Positions 32,313-42,523 of a stretch of DNA of 64,000 nt are shown here, piece by piece. The DNA is taken from positions 86,222,160 through 86,286,159 of the forward strand of contig NC_088202.1 in assembly GCF_037126465.1 (NCBI RefSeq). The letters are read 5' to 3'. The stretch comes from Ornithodoros turicata (taxonomy: Eukaryota > Arthropoda > Arachnida > Ixodida > Argasidae). The position numbers and the translations under genes were made by a program. The notes under the pieces were generated by a model. It made no database searches, was not told the origin of the DNA, and worked only from the letters and a program-made list of their open reading frames with translations. Each line of letters begins with the position of its first letter. Within the stretch, counting starts at the first letter, position 1.

Positions 32313-34015
32313 TGCCAAGATGAGTCCTCAATATGAAATCACGCGTGACTTACCGTTTACTGTCATTGTGATTTCAAATCTCAGGTTCCCTTGCATGCAG
32401 TCAATAGTCCCACGTTAGTCCCTTGAAACGCATCTCTCGAAATTAACGCCTATTAAAATGAGTTGGCGTCGCTGTGTAATTATACGATTATTTGCATTGC
32501 AGACGTCCGCTAGTATAGTGTACAACATTCGCCCTGAAGCTAGCCGCGAACCAGTATCACTAGCAACTTATTAATCAATGTCTGCATCACTGCTAATAAC
32601 TGATATTTGATCTAAGAACGCATCCACTGCTCACAGTTTCGTACGGCACGTGTGCGAATACACGCCCACACATTTTCGCCCAATCCTGCATGAAACTATT
32701 TCTCGCCGCGAAACAACCACCTATTTCGCTCCTCGTTCATTAAAATCGCGCGAGCCATTCGATGAGAAGAGAGTGCATGTACAGATATCATTACAGTCCT
32801 GAGAAGGGACAGTATCAAATGACGTAGGATTAAAGAGACGAAATGCCTCATTTTATGCGGAGCCACCCTCGAACGCAGCGGCCACATTAGCCTCCGACGA
32901 ATAGGCCTGATCGCTCAGTTGAAACTTGTTTGAAACTGCAAACTACGAATACATACACAGGGAGAAACTAATGAGCGGCACTGGAGAGATAACCCCAAGC
33001 GTGTACTAATCAATCGAAAGCCGTTGATCGAAACGTTTAATTAGAAGCGGAACAAAGCGGATTGGGTTCAAGCGAATGCAACGCGGTGGTTCCAATGATC
33101 TGCCCGTAATTATTGACCCGGAGCTTTGTGCCGGAATTAGCTCCTTAAATGAGCACCAATTAGTGAGCTGCGCGTCGTCCATAAAGAGGCCCGCTTCTCT
33201 CTTGCACTGCCGTAGGGAAAAGCCGTCACTCATCGGACGCATAGGAATTCCTTGCACTGATGCCTTCAATCGAGATCATGCGACTGTAGCCATATAGCGA
33301 CGCCTAGCTATATAGTTTAGTACAGCGCGGCACGATCTGATCACAGTGTGATATAAATGTGATATAAGTGTGGCTGAAGTAGCAAGGATCAAAGATGAAT
33401 TGAGAAACTTCTATCCCGTTGTGAAGCATCCCGATCACCATCAATAATATAAGGTGTTGATTGATTGATTTGAAGGAAAACATAATGGTGATTTCGGCTT
33501 TACTATATTGTGAGGCCGGCAGTTCCACATCACTTGCACCAGTTATATTGGTTACAAACTCGTGGAACGATGACGATAATGATGATGATGATGATGATTC
33601 CGTCAAAAACGATTACAAAACGCAGATTTGTCATAAAACACACAAATAGTTCAGCAACAGAACCCACAGACACCCAAAGTATCGAAACGTTTTGTCTGCA
33701 CCAAAGTGTTGTTGTTGTGTACGTATTTCGTTTACTAAACGCCCATATGTTCCTCAACAGTGTTCTTACGTAATTGGAAAAATGTGACGCGATAGTTTGG
33801 TCCACTACCTTGAAACAAGGGAAAAAGTAAACGAATTTACATGGAATACGTCCTTGTCCGTGGCTATATGGAGAAAATCGAACGTAACTAAATTGGGATA
33901 GCTAGATTTCAAACAATTACTGCTGCTCGTACAAAAGCGGGATGCACATGACAAGAGTGTTAAGTCATGTGTAATGAAGTATGAATGCAATCACGTGTCC
34001 TTACAACAGGCACCC
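32313..34015. other. Unique-looking DNA, no gene recognised
   Basis: There is no domain in any frame. A (GAT)n tract lies at 33579-33598. Around 33030-33170 three TAATTA/CAATTAG-type sites sit within 140 bp of otherwise non-repetitive sequence, which could be regulatory DNA (see findings). Confidence 0.35.
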
Positions 34016-34019
34016 CAAA

Positions 34020-34165
34020 CTAGAACCCTGCGCGGGCCCTAGACCCGGACCACGTGCCGGACAGGTCTTCTTACTGGCTGTGTGCTCCGGGCCGGGCTGG
34101 GCCCGGGCCGACAACATACGCCACCACCGCGGACCGGACCTGGCCCGGGCCGACAAACATGTTTC
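34020..34165. repeat. Word-rich GC block (GGGCCGGGC), diverged
   Basis: Same word as 7382-7605 but looser: CCCTGCGCGGGCCC at the start, then GGGCCGGGCTGGGCCCGGGC and GGCCCGGGCCGACAA. Confidence 0.5.
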
Positions 34166-34461
34166 CGAGAGTTTGGTTCGGTCGGGTCACGCAGCCAATT
34201 CCACACAATGCAGGACTATTAGCTCATATCATCACGTGCTTGTGGTCGTACACGTAGATCTTATTATTTTTGTACTTGTTACCTTGAAATATGTCCGAAT
34301 TCCCTGACCATGGCACTGACACTGCATGGGTGCGTGGCTGTCGGTGGATGGTCCCTGCTGGCTGTAAAGATAAAACTTATCACGACATGGAGACGACGGC
34401 GGCACGTGCTAGCCCACGAAACAAAAATGACGTTATTCTGCGCCACTGTGGCAGTCATAAC

Positions 34462-35279
34462 GAGAGCCTGGAATTTCAGGAATTTGCCTATAAACGCCTA
34501 AATTGTGCATAACGCCTAAAATTTTGGGGGTTGCTAGTCTTTTTATTGTCGCTATTGAATTGTAGCCTTTTTGAACATTTTTAGGTGCCATAGCAGCCTT
34601 TTTCCGGGGTGCAAATGCAAGTGCGCCTTTCAGTCTCATATGCTCAGTGCTGAATTTTGCTTTTCGTTTCTGCGCGTTTGCACATTTCGTTCTTTCTTTC
34701 TTTCTTTTTTTTTTGCTTTTGGCTTTCTTCAGTACCTTGGTTTGCTAGAAGGGATGTTGCGGAATGAGGACCTGCAGCCCGGACCGTGCTTAGTTTAGAC
34801 GTTCATTGATTGAAAGACGATGATGTTACTTGAGCCTTTCGGGTTTTTGTTTTAGTGTTGTAACTCGGAAAAGACGAGGGTGAGAAACTGTCTTTTGGGG
34901 ATTTTTGAACGGCTGGGTTAAGCCCTTTCTTTAACTCATCGAATGTCCTGTGTCACTTTGATCTAAACGAAATCCAGTTAGTAGTTGTCCATCTGACCAT
35001 AACAGGGGTTCATGTATATTTAATCAAAAGATTTGGCATTGGGTCTTAGAGGGCGGAAATCTAAAAGTAGTGTTCAATATCGCGTGGTTCTAGGCCACCT
35101 AAGCATTTGTGTACAAGCAGTCAAAGCTTGTACGGTACCGCAGACCTTTTTTCTGGATACAGCATTCTGAAGCAACAACAAAGCCAAAGAGTGTGTATTT
35201 TATTGCCTATTTTGCTGTTTTGAGAGCCTAATTACCTGCTTATTTCCATCGTTTTTAGTGCCTAAATTCCTGGCCCTAT
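34462..35279. mobile_element. hAT-like nonautonomous element with GCCTAAA words
   Basis: Terminal repeats GAGAGCCTGGAATTT and, inverted, TAGGGCCAGGAATTT match at 12 of 15 positions. AGTCATAAC is present on both sides (34453-34461 and 35280-35288), an 8-9 bp target duplication as in hAT elements. The word GCCTAAA/GCCTTTTT/GCCTATT is repeated next to both ends in the same orientation. It has no coding capacity. Confidence 0.7.
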
Positions 35280-36007
35280 AGTCATAACTCAGCAATTCTA
35301 GCTAAACCAGGTGCAGAAGAAGGGGCCTCGTATCGCATGCGAGCCATCCCCCCCCAGGTAACACACAGGTGTCAGCATATACACTTAGCGTAAGACTTGG
35401 TGAAGTGTGCATGCTGAGCAGAGCGTTTCTGACGTTATATCCACGTGCCACAGCCAACACCACCTATAGATAGAGAAAGCCTGCTTACTCGTCGACGTGA
35501 CGTAACAACTAACAGTAAGCCAACCGGGATCGTGTTTTCAACGGCGGTAGGCAATCACGAGCGTGCTTTCAGCGGTCGTAGCCATGGAGACGAATCACTG
35601 TCGTCTGCAAGTAGTGATTAAACGTCCCCGCGTACTAAATGGGAAAACTTTAAAATAAAGCGCGAAACGATCCCACATCTTTCTCAATACTGATTTTCTG
35701 GAAAGCGTGTAGAACTTTTTGTCTAGAGATTCAGGTCTACAGGCACCCACTTGGCTGCTATCATATGCGAGTTCTTGAATTCAGAGAACGGCGACACGCA
35801 GTAGCAGACGAATTCTGACTTTATACGTCCACGTAGCGAATGAGGGAGAGGAGGCAATAGGCAGGCCTTTTGTATGTAGGTGGCGTGGCCACAGCTCGGC
35901 TGCGTCATACCCAGGTGTGCCGCGGTGTCCTCGTAAACACTGGAATATACTATGTCGTGAATAACATCCACACCGTTTCAATACAGGGTAAAATAATAAA
36001 ATAATTC

Positions 36008-36275
36008 GGGGTTTACGTCGCGAGGCAACTAAGATCGTGAGCGACGCCACAGCGGTCGGTCTGTGGATTGCTTTTTGACACCTAAGGGTTCTTTAACGTG
36101 CGATGAATGCTCACCGCACGGCACCCCGTATTTAACGTCCCTCCCGGAAGACGGCGTTTCTAAGCAACTTGTGCCATGCCTCCAAGTTGCTGGCGCCCTA
36201 GGCCGGGTTCGAGCCCGCGATACAGGGTATTGCACTGTAGCGGCCCGACGTCAACGACGAGCATCACCTGTGACT
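36008..36275 (+). repeat. SINE-like interspersed repeat (GGGTTCTTTAACGTGC)
   Basis: GGGGTTTACGTCGCGAGGCAAC, then ACACCTAAGGGTTCTTTAACG, then GCCGGGTTCGAGCCCGCGA. From memory this matches a repeat common in ticks and other arthropods. The GGTTCGAGCC part resembles a tRNA B box. It has no ORF of its own. Confidence 0.55.
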
Positions 36276-36329
36276 CACCTAACGTGAAAAAAAAAAGAAA
36301 GAAAAAAAGAATCAGATTAAAAATCTTTT

Positions 36330-36830
36330 TGTCTGAACGCTATGGGACCAACGATGTTTATCTCGAGGGAGATTTTGTAGTGACTTCCGAGCACTTTGAT
36401 CACATTTAATTCGCGAGAAATTGAATTTTCCGAATTGAATTTCGAAATTTGCCCTATCAACATGACTTTTTTTCCAGAAACAGAAAGCGCATGCTTTATT
36501 TACACCACTCTATTGCAAAATACACTCACTACTAAAATGATAATAGCAAAAAAAAAAAGAAAAACCGTTGTTTCGAGGAGCACAAATTGCCGGTCGTGCT
36601 GAGACCTCCCAAAGAAGCGATGCGAGGAGGTCATGCACCTGCCCTTTCAATTTCCGTTTTCCAAGCTTCTGCTGATAACGGCGACATGATTATAACGCAG
36701 TCTGAAAGAAGAGCGAGAAAGAAAACAAGAAGCGGCGGCTGCCCTTTTTCCTTACGACGACATCTTGCATTAAATGGACTATGAAACGATTTTTTTCTTC
36801 GTTTCGTTCGAAAGAAGACATTTTTCTGAG
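36330..36830. repeat. Possible half of a foldback-type element
   Basis: It carries the block GAATTGAATTTCGAAATTTGCC, like the inner block of foldback families A-C, and then similar A-rich and purine-rich stretches. No CAGGGTGT terminus or opposite arm was found. Confidence 0.3.
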
Positions 36831-36839
36831 TCTAGAACC

Positions 36840-37394
36840 GAAATTTTACTTTCGTCGCGCGAGCGGATTTCTCGGGAGCGAATTTAAACGGAGCGGCGAA
36901 GGGAGGACAGCTGGCGCCGCGCCGTGACGAGCTGCCGAGCGGAGACACAACGGGTAACTTGACGCGACCACGGCCGGCTCAGCTACACGTCATCGTGACG
37001 TGTTGCCGAGCCGAGGAATCCCGCCAGGAGCATGCGCCGTAGGATCCCGCGTATGCGTTCATCGGGAGTGGAAATCTCCATGACAGCAGCTTTCGCGCGA
37101 TCGGCAGATTTCGGCAGTGGCGGCAGCCACAGCGCGAGCTCGCGGCATTACTTGCCATTGTGCAGCACCGGTGACGTAACGGGGAACCGAAGTGCGGTCC
37201 GTACAGTTACACCATTGGCAGGGAAATAAGCGCGGGAGAGGAGGAACGCGGAAGAGACATTTCCAGCGCGCGATCCTCGCAGAGTGGAGCGATTTCGTCC
37301 GGAAAAATTTGTGGCATATTAGTTTCTCTGCGGGAAGAACAGTTTCCATCGAAAAAGAGTATGGGGGTTCGGGAAATTTCATAGTCCCTTTAAT
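36840..37394. other. GC-rich block ending at a TTAA-type terminus
   Basis: CpG-rich sequence with open frames on both strands but no domain. The right edge AATTTCATAGTCCCTTTAA looks like the end of a TTAA-target element. The left end is not identified. Confidence 0.3.
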
Positions 37395-37504
37395 CTGACG
37401 GAGAACTGGGCTCGGCCGACACTTTGCCCGCCTAGCAACGACGCTTTTCGCATTTTGTTTTCAGCTATTACCAAAGCACTAGGGAATGTATTTTAGAACG
37501 CAAT

Positions 37505-37670
37505 GGGATTTATGTATTTATTTGTCTAATTTCTTTTTCGTTCTTATTTATGTTTTTCTTGTTCTCTTCTTTTTGTTTAGGGAATAGCAAGACAGCGTGC
37601 TGCATGGCTGACCTTACCCCTTTTTTTCGTTTTCTTTTCTCTGCCAATAAATCCCCCCCCCCCCCCGACG
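37505..37670 (+). repeat. 3'-end repeat with AATAAA and poly(C)
   Basis: ATAGCAAGACAGCGTGC through TGGCTGACCTTACCCC and GCCAATAAAT then a C run. A related block at 43550-43695 has the same order (GACTGACCTTTCCCCC, CTAATAAATAT). These are likely 3' ends of a retroposon family I cannot name. Confidence 0.45.
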
Positions 37671-37779
37671 CGCGCATTCCGTTCATGCAAAAAACAAAGT
37701 GAGAGAAACGAGAAAACTGGGAACGCTCCTGGCGTACGTCACAAGGGACTCTCAGGAAAAGAGCTGCGGGGTGCGACTT

Positions 37780-38515
37780 GATTCCACCGAAAATCAGCCA
37801 AGCATGGAACCTCGACATCGCCGATCTCACCGTAAAAAAAATATGTGTTACCACATCGCAAATGATGAAAAAAGACCATAAAAGAAACTTCCATATTATA
37901 ACCGTTCTCGAGGGAGAGGAGGAGAAAGAAATGTGGTGTATTGGCGCCTGGTCGTTTCGGCCTACTTTGAGCGCTTCCCAAGCGGCAGCGGTGGGCCGCA
38001 CGGCAGTTATTTTTTTTCTGCTTATCCTCTGGCAGGCGGACAATAGATTGACGGCTTCTTACTGTTTTGGGGCAAAGAGCCACTATTTGAAAAAATGCCA
38101 AACTTGGGTGAGAGCGTTAAAGTGGCTTCAATTTAAAGCCTTCTGCCGCGCAGCCCACTTGTCGCACAGACATGTAACACACACCGTTGTGTTCGCCGCT
38201 AAAAGCTCTTTCTGTTGGTATCAAAATCATCATCATTTCTTCAGCGCGTCGCATCCATATTGCCCTGAACACAGAAGCGGTTTCATAAAATTGGCAGATT
38301 TAGCACGCTTCTGACCCAAAAACCCCACCAAAAACATGCCTCGATTTTTTTATATGTTACGCAGAAATCCTTTCCCCGCACACCCACAAAAAATCGTGAT
38401 TCGTTCTTTATCGTGCTTCACGCGGCGATTTTTTAAATGAACGCAGGGTACGCGCCCTACGGGCTCGCCTGCCGGGAACCCCCCAGCGCCGAATTCGTGC
38501 GCGCGCCGAAAGCGG
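37780..38515. repeat. Left terminal inverted repeat of the transposon
   Basis: 736 bp, the reverse complement of 41211-41950. It is stop-poor, with open frames up to 178 codons, which also occur in the other copy. The differences between copies mostly change amino acids, so I do not regard them as genes. Confidence 0.85.
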
Positions 38516-38647
38516 AGGATACTTCAAAGTAACTGCATACACACGTACACGTGCACACATTTTACTTGATTAACTTCGTAGGACAACACAGATAGAATTC
38601 TGAATATACAGCAACAACAGCAAGATAAACGATAACGACATACATAT

Positions 38648-40651
38648 TTACACTGGTGACATGACTTTCTGTATTTTCTTCAGCTTGACATCTGTTGCGG
38701 ATCCGGTTTGCTTCTCCCACACGTAATAGCAACGAAGTCCCACAACTGGCCGAACACCTTTCCACTCCTCCAGCTTTATTTCTCTGTACCTGTGCACATC
38801 TTCAGCTGGAAGATGCAGGAGTGTTATATTATGGATCCTGTTTGACAGTGCTGCTGTGAACTCCGCTGCGTTCTGTATTGCCTGAGTTGATGAAGAGCGC
38901 AAGTTGTACATTGTTGCTGCGTGCTTGACGACGCCTCCAACTCCATCGCACGCATTTTTGCCGTGACCCGGAGCCGAAAAAATCCATCTCTTGGCGGTGG
39001 CATTACGACTCATCTCAAAGTACTGGAACCTGTTTTTAAAATGAGCGGTTGCCCCATCGGAGACGTATACTGCGCTCCCATACAGAGGGCCGTGGTCTTC
39101 CATGTGCTGTTCGATGGTCGACAAACAAAGGAGGGCGGCCGCGCTATCATGTCGGGTGTCGTCGGATATGACGGCGTAGCAGCGAGCTCCAGAGGATGCA
39201 GTCACTACGCACGTGAAGAGTGAAATTTGGTTTTTATGCCAATGGTAACTTTGAATCTCTTTCGGCAGAATGATCGTCCAGTTTTCGGAAAAGTCAAAAT
39301 GAAGCACGACATGACCAGACCTCACAGCACACTTCTCCCGATGTATGGCTTCGCGCTGAATCTTCCTCACATAATCGTGATTCACAAAAGTACCGACCCA
39401 GCGCTGCAAAACAGCGAGGAATTCGCTCACCGATACTGTCCGTCTTAGCAGTCCTCCGTTCTCCCATGTAGCAAACAGGATCTCCTCATCGTCGGGGATA
39501 CCTAAACTTTCTGGTGTCAGGGCTTCCGGACCGGGACACTGGTCACAGTCTCCCGAGAGGCATGCTTCAGAGTTGATGTCGCAGACGCACATATTGATGA
39601 TCTCCTGTAACGTCAGCTCTTTCTCGCTGTTGTTTATGGCCGCTGTCGTCGTTAATCCAAAGTTTGCGCAATATGTACACACGCATTCTTCCCTGCAGGG
39701 ACTTACACTGACCCATATCGGTCGAATTGAGTAGAACTTGCTTAGGCTGAGCTTCACATCAGGATATTTTGTTTTAAATTTCCTATACGCTTCGCGGATA
39801 GAACAGGTCATATAACGTTTTGCTTTAGTCGTCTTCTGTCCCCCTTCCTTTACTTGTACGACGTCTCTTGGTCTTGGGCTCTGGACGGAGCAGTCTAGCT
39901 CATCCACGGTGTAGAAGCTCATCGCTGCTAGCAAGTCCTCTTCCTTCAGGTGAGCTCTTTCGTAGGGGTCAGGTGTTGCCCACACATGCTTCTCTGCAAC
40001 CAGTCTCTTCGACTTGCGAATCATATACCGTGTTGCTTCTGGAATGACTTGCTGTATGTCCCGCTCTGACATGAAGGAATGAAGCAGGGTGAGAATCTGG
40101 CAGCGTACTTGCTGTGACTTGCTTTCTTCGTAGGCTGTTCTGATGTTCCAAAGCAGCTCCTCACTCAGCCTATTGCTGGAACTTGACGTCCCAGGAAGCG
40201 AAACGTCAAAAGCCCTCTCGATCTGTCGGCGCGTCTTCACGTTAAGTGCTTCACTGATTTCCATCTGCTTTTTCTTCAGATACGGCGTTGAAGGCTTTTT
40301 ACGTTTCCTCACTGGTGTCACGTCGATCCCTTGTCTTTGTATGAGCTCGTTAATTTCTCCAATAGTTTCGTCGGGCGTTGCGAAAGGCACATCATCGCCG
40401 TTGCTTCCAGACGACACTGACGTTGTCACTTCCTCTGATTGCATCAAAGTCTTTAGGTGAACAAAACAGTTCCTGCAGATCATGTCCGATTCGCGTGCAT
40501 TCGCTGTCCTCTCGGCACCAAGAGCAGATTTCAGGGCTTTCATACCGATGCTAGACACAGATCGGAAGTCCTTTGTACGTAGAACTTTCTTCTTGTGTCG
40601 ACGGCAATAGTCTGCACAATAAACACGTTCACTACTGTGCACCGAACTCAT
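38648..40651 (-). CDS. Putative DDE-like transposase, 667 aa, cysteine-rich
   Basis: One uninterrupted frame runs from ATG (40651) to TAA (38648). Residues 12-62 hold a CX3C...CX2C cluster (YCADYC, CRNC), probably a DNA-binding zinc finger. Residues 117-150 are basic. Residues 319-372 form a second cluster (CREECVCTYC, CVC, CDQCPG). The C-terminal half has HFDFSENW (D453), EIQSYHWHKNQISLFT, ISDDTRHD (497-502), VSDGATAHFKNRF (D532) and APGHGKNACDGVGGVVKHA (D569). D453, D532 and D569 could be an RNase H-fold catalytic triad with 36 residues between the last two. I recognise the motif set from widespread unnamed metazoan proteins but cannot name the superfamily; Sola-like is one guess. Its position between 740-bp inverted repeats supports transposase. 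Activity is not shown. Confidence 0.75.
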   Translation of the reverse strand: MSSVHSSERVYCADYCRRHKKKVLRTKDFRSVSSIGMKALKSALGAERTANARESDMICRNCFVHLKTLMQSEEVTTSVSSGSNGDDVPFATPDETIGEINELIQRQGIDVTPVRKRKKPSTPYLKKKQMEISEALNVKTRRQIERAFDVSLPGTSSSSNRLSEELLWNIRTAYEESKSQQVRCQILTLLHSFMSERDIQQVIPEATRYMIRKSKRLVAEKHVWATPDPYERAHLKEEDLLAAMSFYTVDELDCSVQSPRPRDVVQVKEGGQKTTKAKRYMTCSIREAYRKFKTKYPDVKLSLSKFYSIRPIWVSVSPCREECVCTYCANFGLTTTAAINNSEKELTLQEIINMCVCDINSEACLSGDCDQCPGPEALTPESLGIPDDEEILFATWENGGLLRRTVSVSEFLAVLQRWVGTFVNHDYVRKIQREAIHREKCAVRSGHVVLHFDFSENWTIILPKEIQSYHWHKNQISLFTCVVTASSGARCYAVISDDTRHDSAAALLCLSTIEQHMEDHGPLYGSAVYVSDGATAHFKNRFQYFEMSRNATAKRWIFSAPGHGKNACDGVGGVVKHAATMYNLRSSSTQAIQNAAEFTAALSNRIHNITLLHLPAEDVHRYREIKLEEWKGVRPVVGLRCYYVWEKQTGSATDVKLKKIQKVMSPV

Positions 40652-41210
40652 TCTTTTCAGAAGAAGGTACGACGAATCACGACATCACAGTCGATGAAAA
40701 CAACTCCCACACACAGATTGAACCTAAAGACGCGGAGCGTAGGTGACGAGGTTGTGCTGTTGTCCGAGCGGTGCAGGTAAGGGGGAATGAATTGGAAGTA
40801 CACATACACTTTTTGAGTCAAAATTGTCATTTCGGTCATGTGAACACGTGATATAGGGCTCCAAAGGCGTGGGTTGAAGGACGGGTGCACGTTCCCACAG
40901 CCTTGACGTCGAGTGCCGTCGAAGCGCAAGGTCACCCAGGAAGTGTCCAAACGCTTTTTCGGAGACACAAGTGAGATTAGCAGTGGTCATGGCGACGCAT
41001 AGGAACACGGTTGACTGTGCTTGAATGCGGCTTCCTGAGTAGTTGCGGCCTTTGTGAAGCTAAGTTCCGCGCAATCCATACGTAGGCGGTTTTAGCACGG
41101 CACCACGTATTTACTCTGCGCATGGACCCTGTTCATATAGGTCATAACACGAAGCGCAACGTGAAATTGTTCACGTTGCCTCTTAAAATTATTTTACAGA
41201 TACCATGCAA

Positions 41211-41950
41211 CCGCTTTCGGTCAGCGCGCGCACGAATTCAGCGCTGGGGGGATCCCGGCAGGCGACCCCATAGGGCGCGTACCCTGCGTTCATTTAAAAA
41301 ATCGCCGCGTGAAGTACGATAAAGAACGAATCACGATTTTTTGTGGGTGTGCGGGGAAAGGATTTCTGCGTAACATATAAAAAAATCGAGGCATGTTTTT
41401 GGTGGGGTTTTTGGGTCAGAAGCGTGCTAAATCTGCCAATTTTATGAAACCGCTTCTGTGTTCAGGGCAATATGGATGCGATGCGCTGATGAAATGATTT
41501 TGATTTTGATACCAACAGAAAGAGCTTTTAACGGCGAACACAAAGCTGTGTGTTACATGTCTGTGCGACAAGTGGGCTGCGCGACAGAAGGCTTTAAAAT
41601 GAAGCCATTTTAACGCTCTCACCCAAGTTTGGCATTTTTTCAAATAGTGGCTCTTTGCGCCAAAACAGTAAGAAGCCGTCAATCCATTGTCCGCCTGCCA
41701 GAGGATAAGCAGAAAAAAAATAACTGCCGTGCGGCCCACCGCTGCCGCTTGGGAAGCGCTCAAAGTAGGCCGAAACGACCAGGCGCCAATACACCGCATT
41801 TCTTTCTCCTCCTCTCCCTCGAGAACGGTTATAATATGGAAGTTTCTTTTATGGTATTTTTTCATCATTTGCGATGTGGTAACACATATTTTTTTTACGG
41901 TGAGATCGGCGATGTCGAGGTTCCATGCTTGGCTGATTTTCGGTGGAATC
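41211..41950. repeat. Right terminal inverted repeat of the transposon
   Basis: About 740 bp, pairing with 37780-38515. It ends at 41950 directly against a Penelope-like fragment. Confidence 0.85.
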
Positions 41951-42246
41951 ACCCAGGAGTAGGTCGATGCCGCGTGCGGTCGGGGTGGTGTACTAGGTAC
42001 CACTTTCCTGTGGCAAATTTTACATAGGCGAGACAGGCAGTTGTCTCTACGAACGGCTCAGGGAGCATGACAATAAAGTTAGCTCCGGTGACACCACCAC
42101 ATCACACATGGCTGCTCATGTAGTGGCCTGCGGGTGCACACCACTAAGGCTATCTTTAATTCCAAGGACGTCCAGGTCAGGCAAGTGGTTTAGACCTCCC
42201 GCGTAAACAAGCAAAGGGACCAATATATCAGCTCTCCAACTGCTGT

Positions 42247-42249
<3 letters not shown>
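41951..42249 (+). pseudogene. Penelope-like element, GIY-YIG endonuclease C-terminus
   Basis: A frame from about 41955 reads RAVGVVY, an in-frame TAG, then VPLSCGKFYIGETG, CLYERLREHDN and VVACGCTP, then QRDQYISSPTAV and a stop. This matches the GIY-YIG nuclease domain that closes Penelope-like retroelements: the GVVYxxPLSCGKxYIGxTG core followed by RLREH. The reverse transcriptase part is absent. The fragment begins exactly at the outer tip of the transposon repeat, so the transposon may have landed in it, but no matching Penelope sequence is seen on the left side. Confidence 0.75.

Positions 42250-42275
<26 letters not shown>
42247..42275. repeat. (AAT)n microsatellite
   Basis: About nine units directly after the Penelope-like stop codon. 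Confidence 0.9.
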
Positions 42276-42277
<2 letters not shown>

Positions 42278-42523
42278 CAGGAAGATCTTATCGGCAGAGG
42301 GGCTGGGTTTGAGTGATAGTAGGTCGCGTTATCACGAAGGATTTTTCGTTTCGATTTTTTAGGTGTGTTTTCCTATTCTATTTGTGTATTTGCGTCAATG
42401 CAATTTCACAATGAAGGTTGAAAGTGCGACTCGTCCCTTCTCCGCCCTTTGTTCCTTGTTGCTATAAGTCAGCCAACCTGTTATTAATATATTTTAGGTA
42501 TTTAGTCGCGCACGGCCCACATA

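Larger units (their letters stand above)
37780..41950 (-). mobile_element. DNA transposon with about 740-bp TIRs and one intact transposase-like gene
   Basis: The left repeat (37780-38515) and right repeat (41211-41950) are inverted copies with only scattered substitutions. The outer tips are GATTCCACCGAAAATCAGCC and its complement. Between them lie the 667-codon gene (minus strand) and about 560 bp of its 5' flank. Total length is about 4.17 kb. A clear target duplication is not visible: the left flank is GCGACTT and the right flank ACCCAGG. The intact gene and the high similarity of the arms point to recent activity. Confidence 0.85.

Noticed and set aside
37778..38314. 178-codon open frame in each terminal repeat of the transposon (also 41416-42003, minus)
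   Set aside because: Other frames of the same repeat are also open, and the differences between the two copies mostly change residues, so there is no sign of protein selection. Treated as stop-poor repeat DNA.
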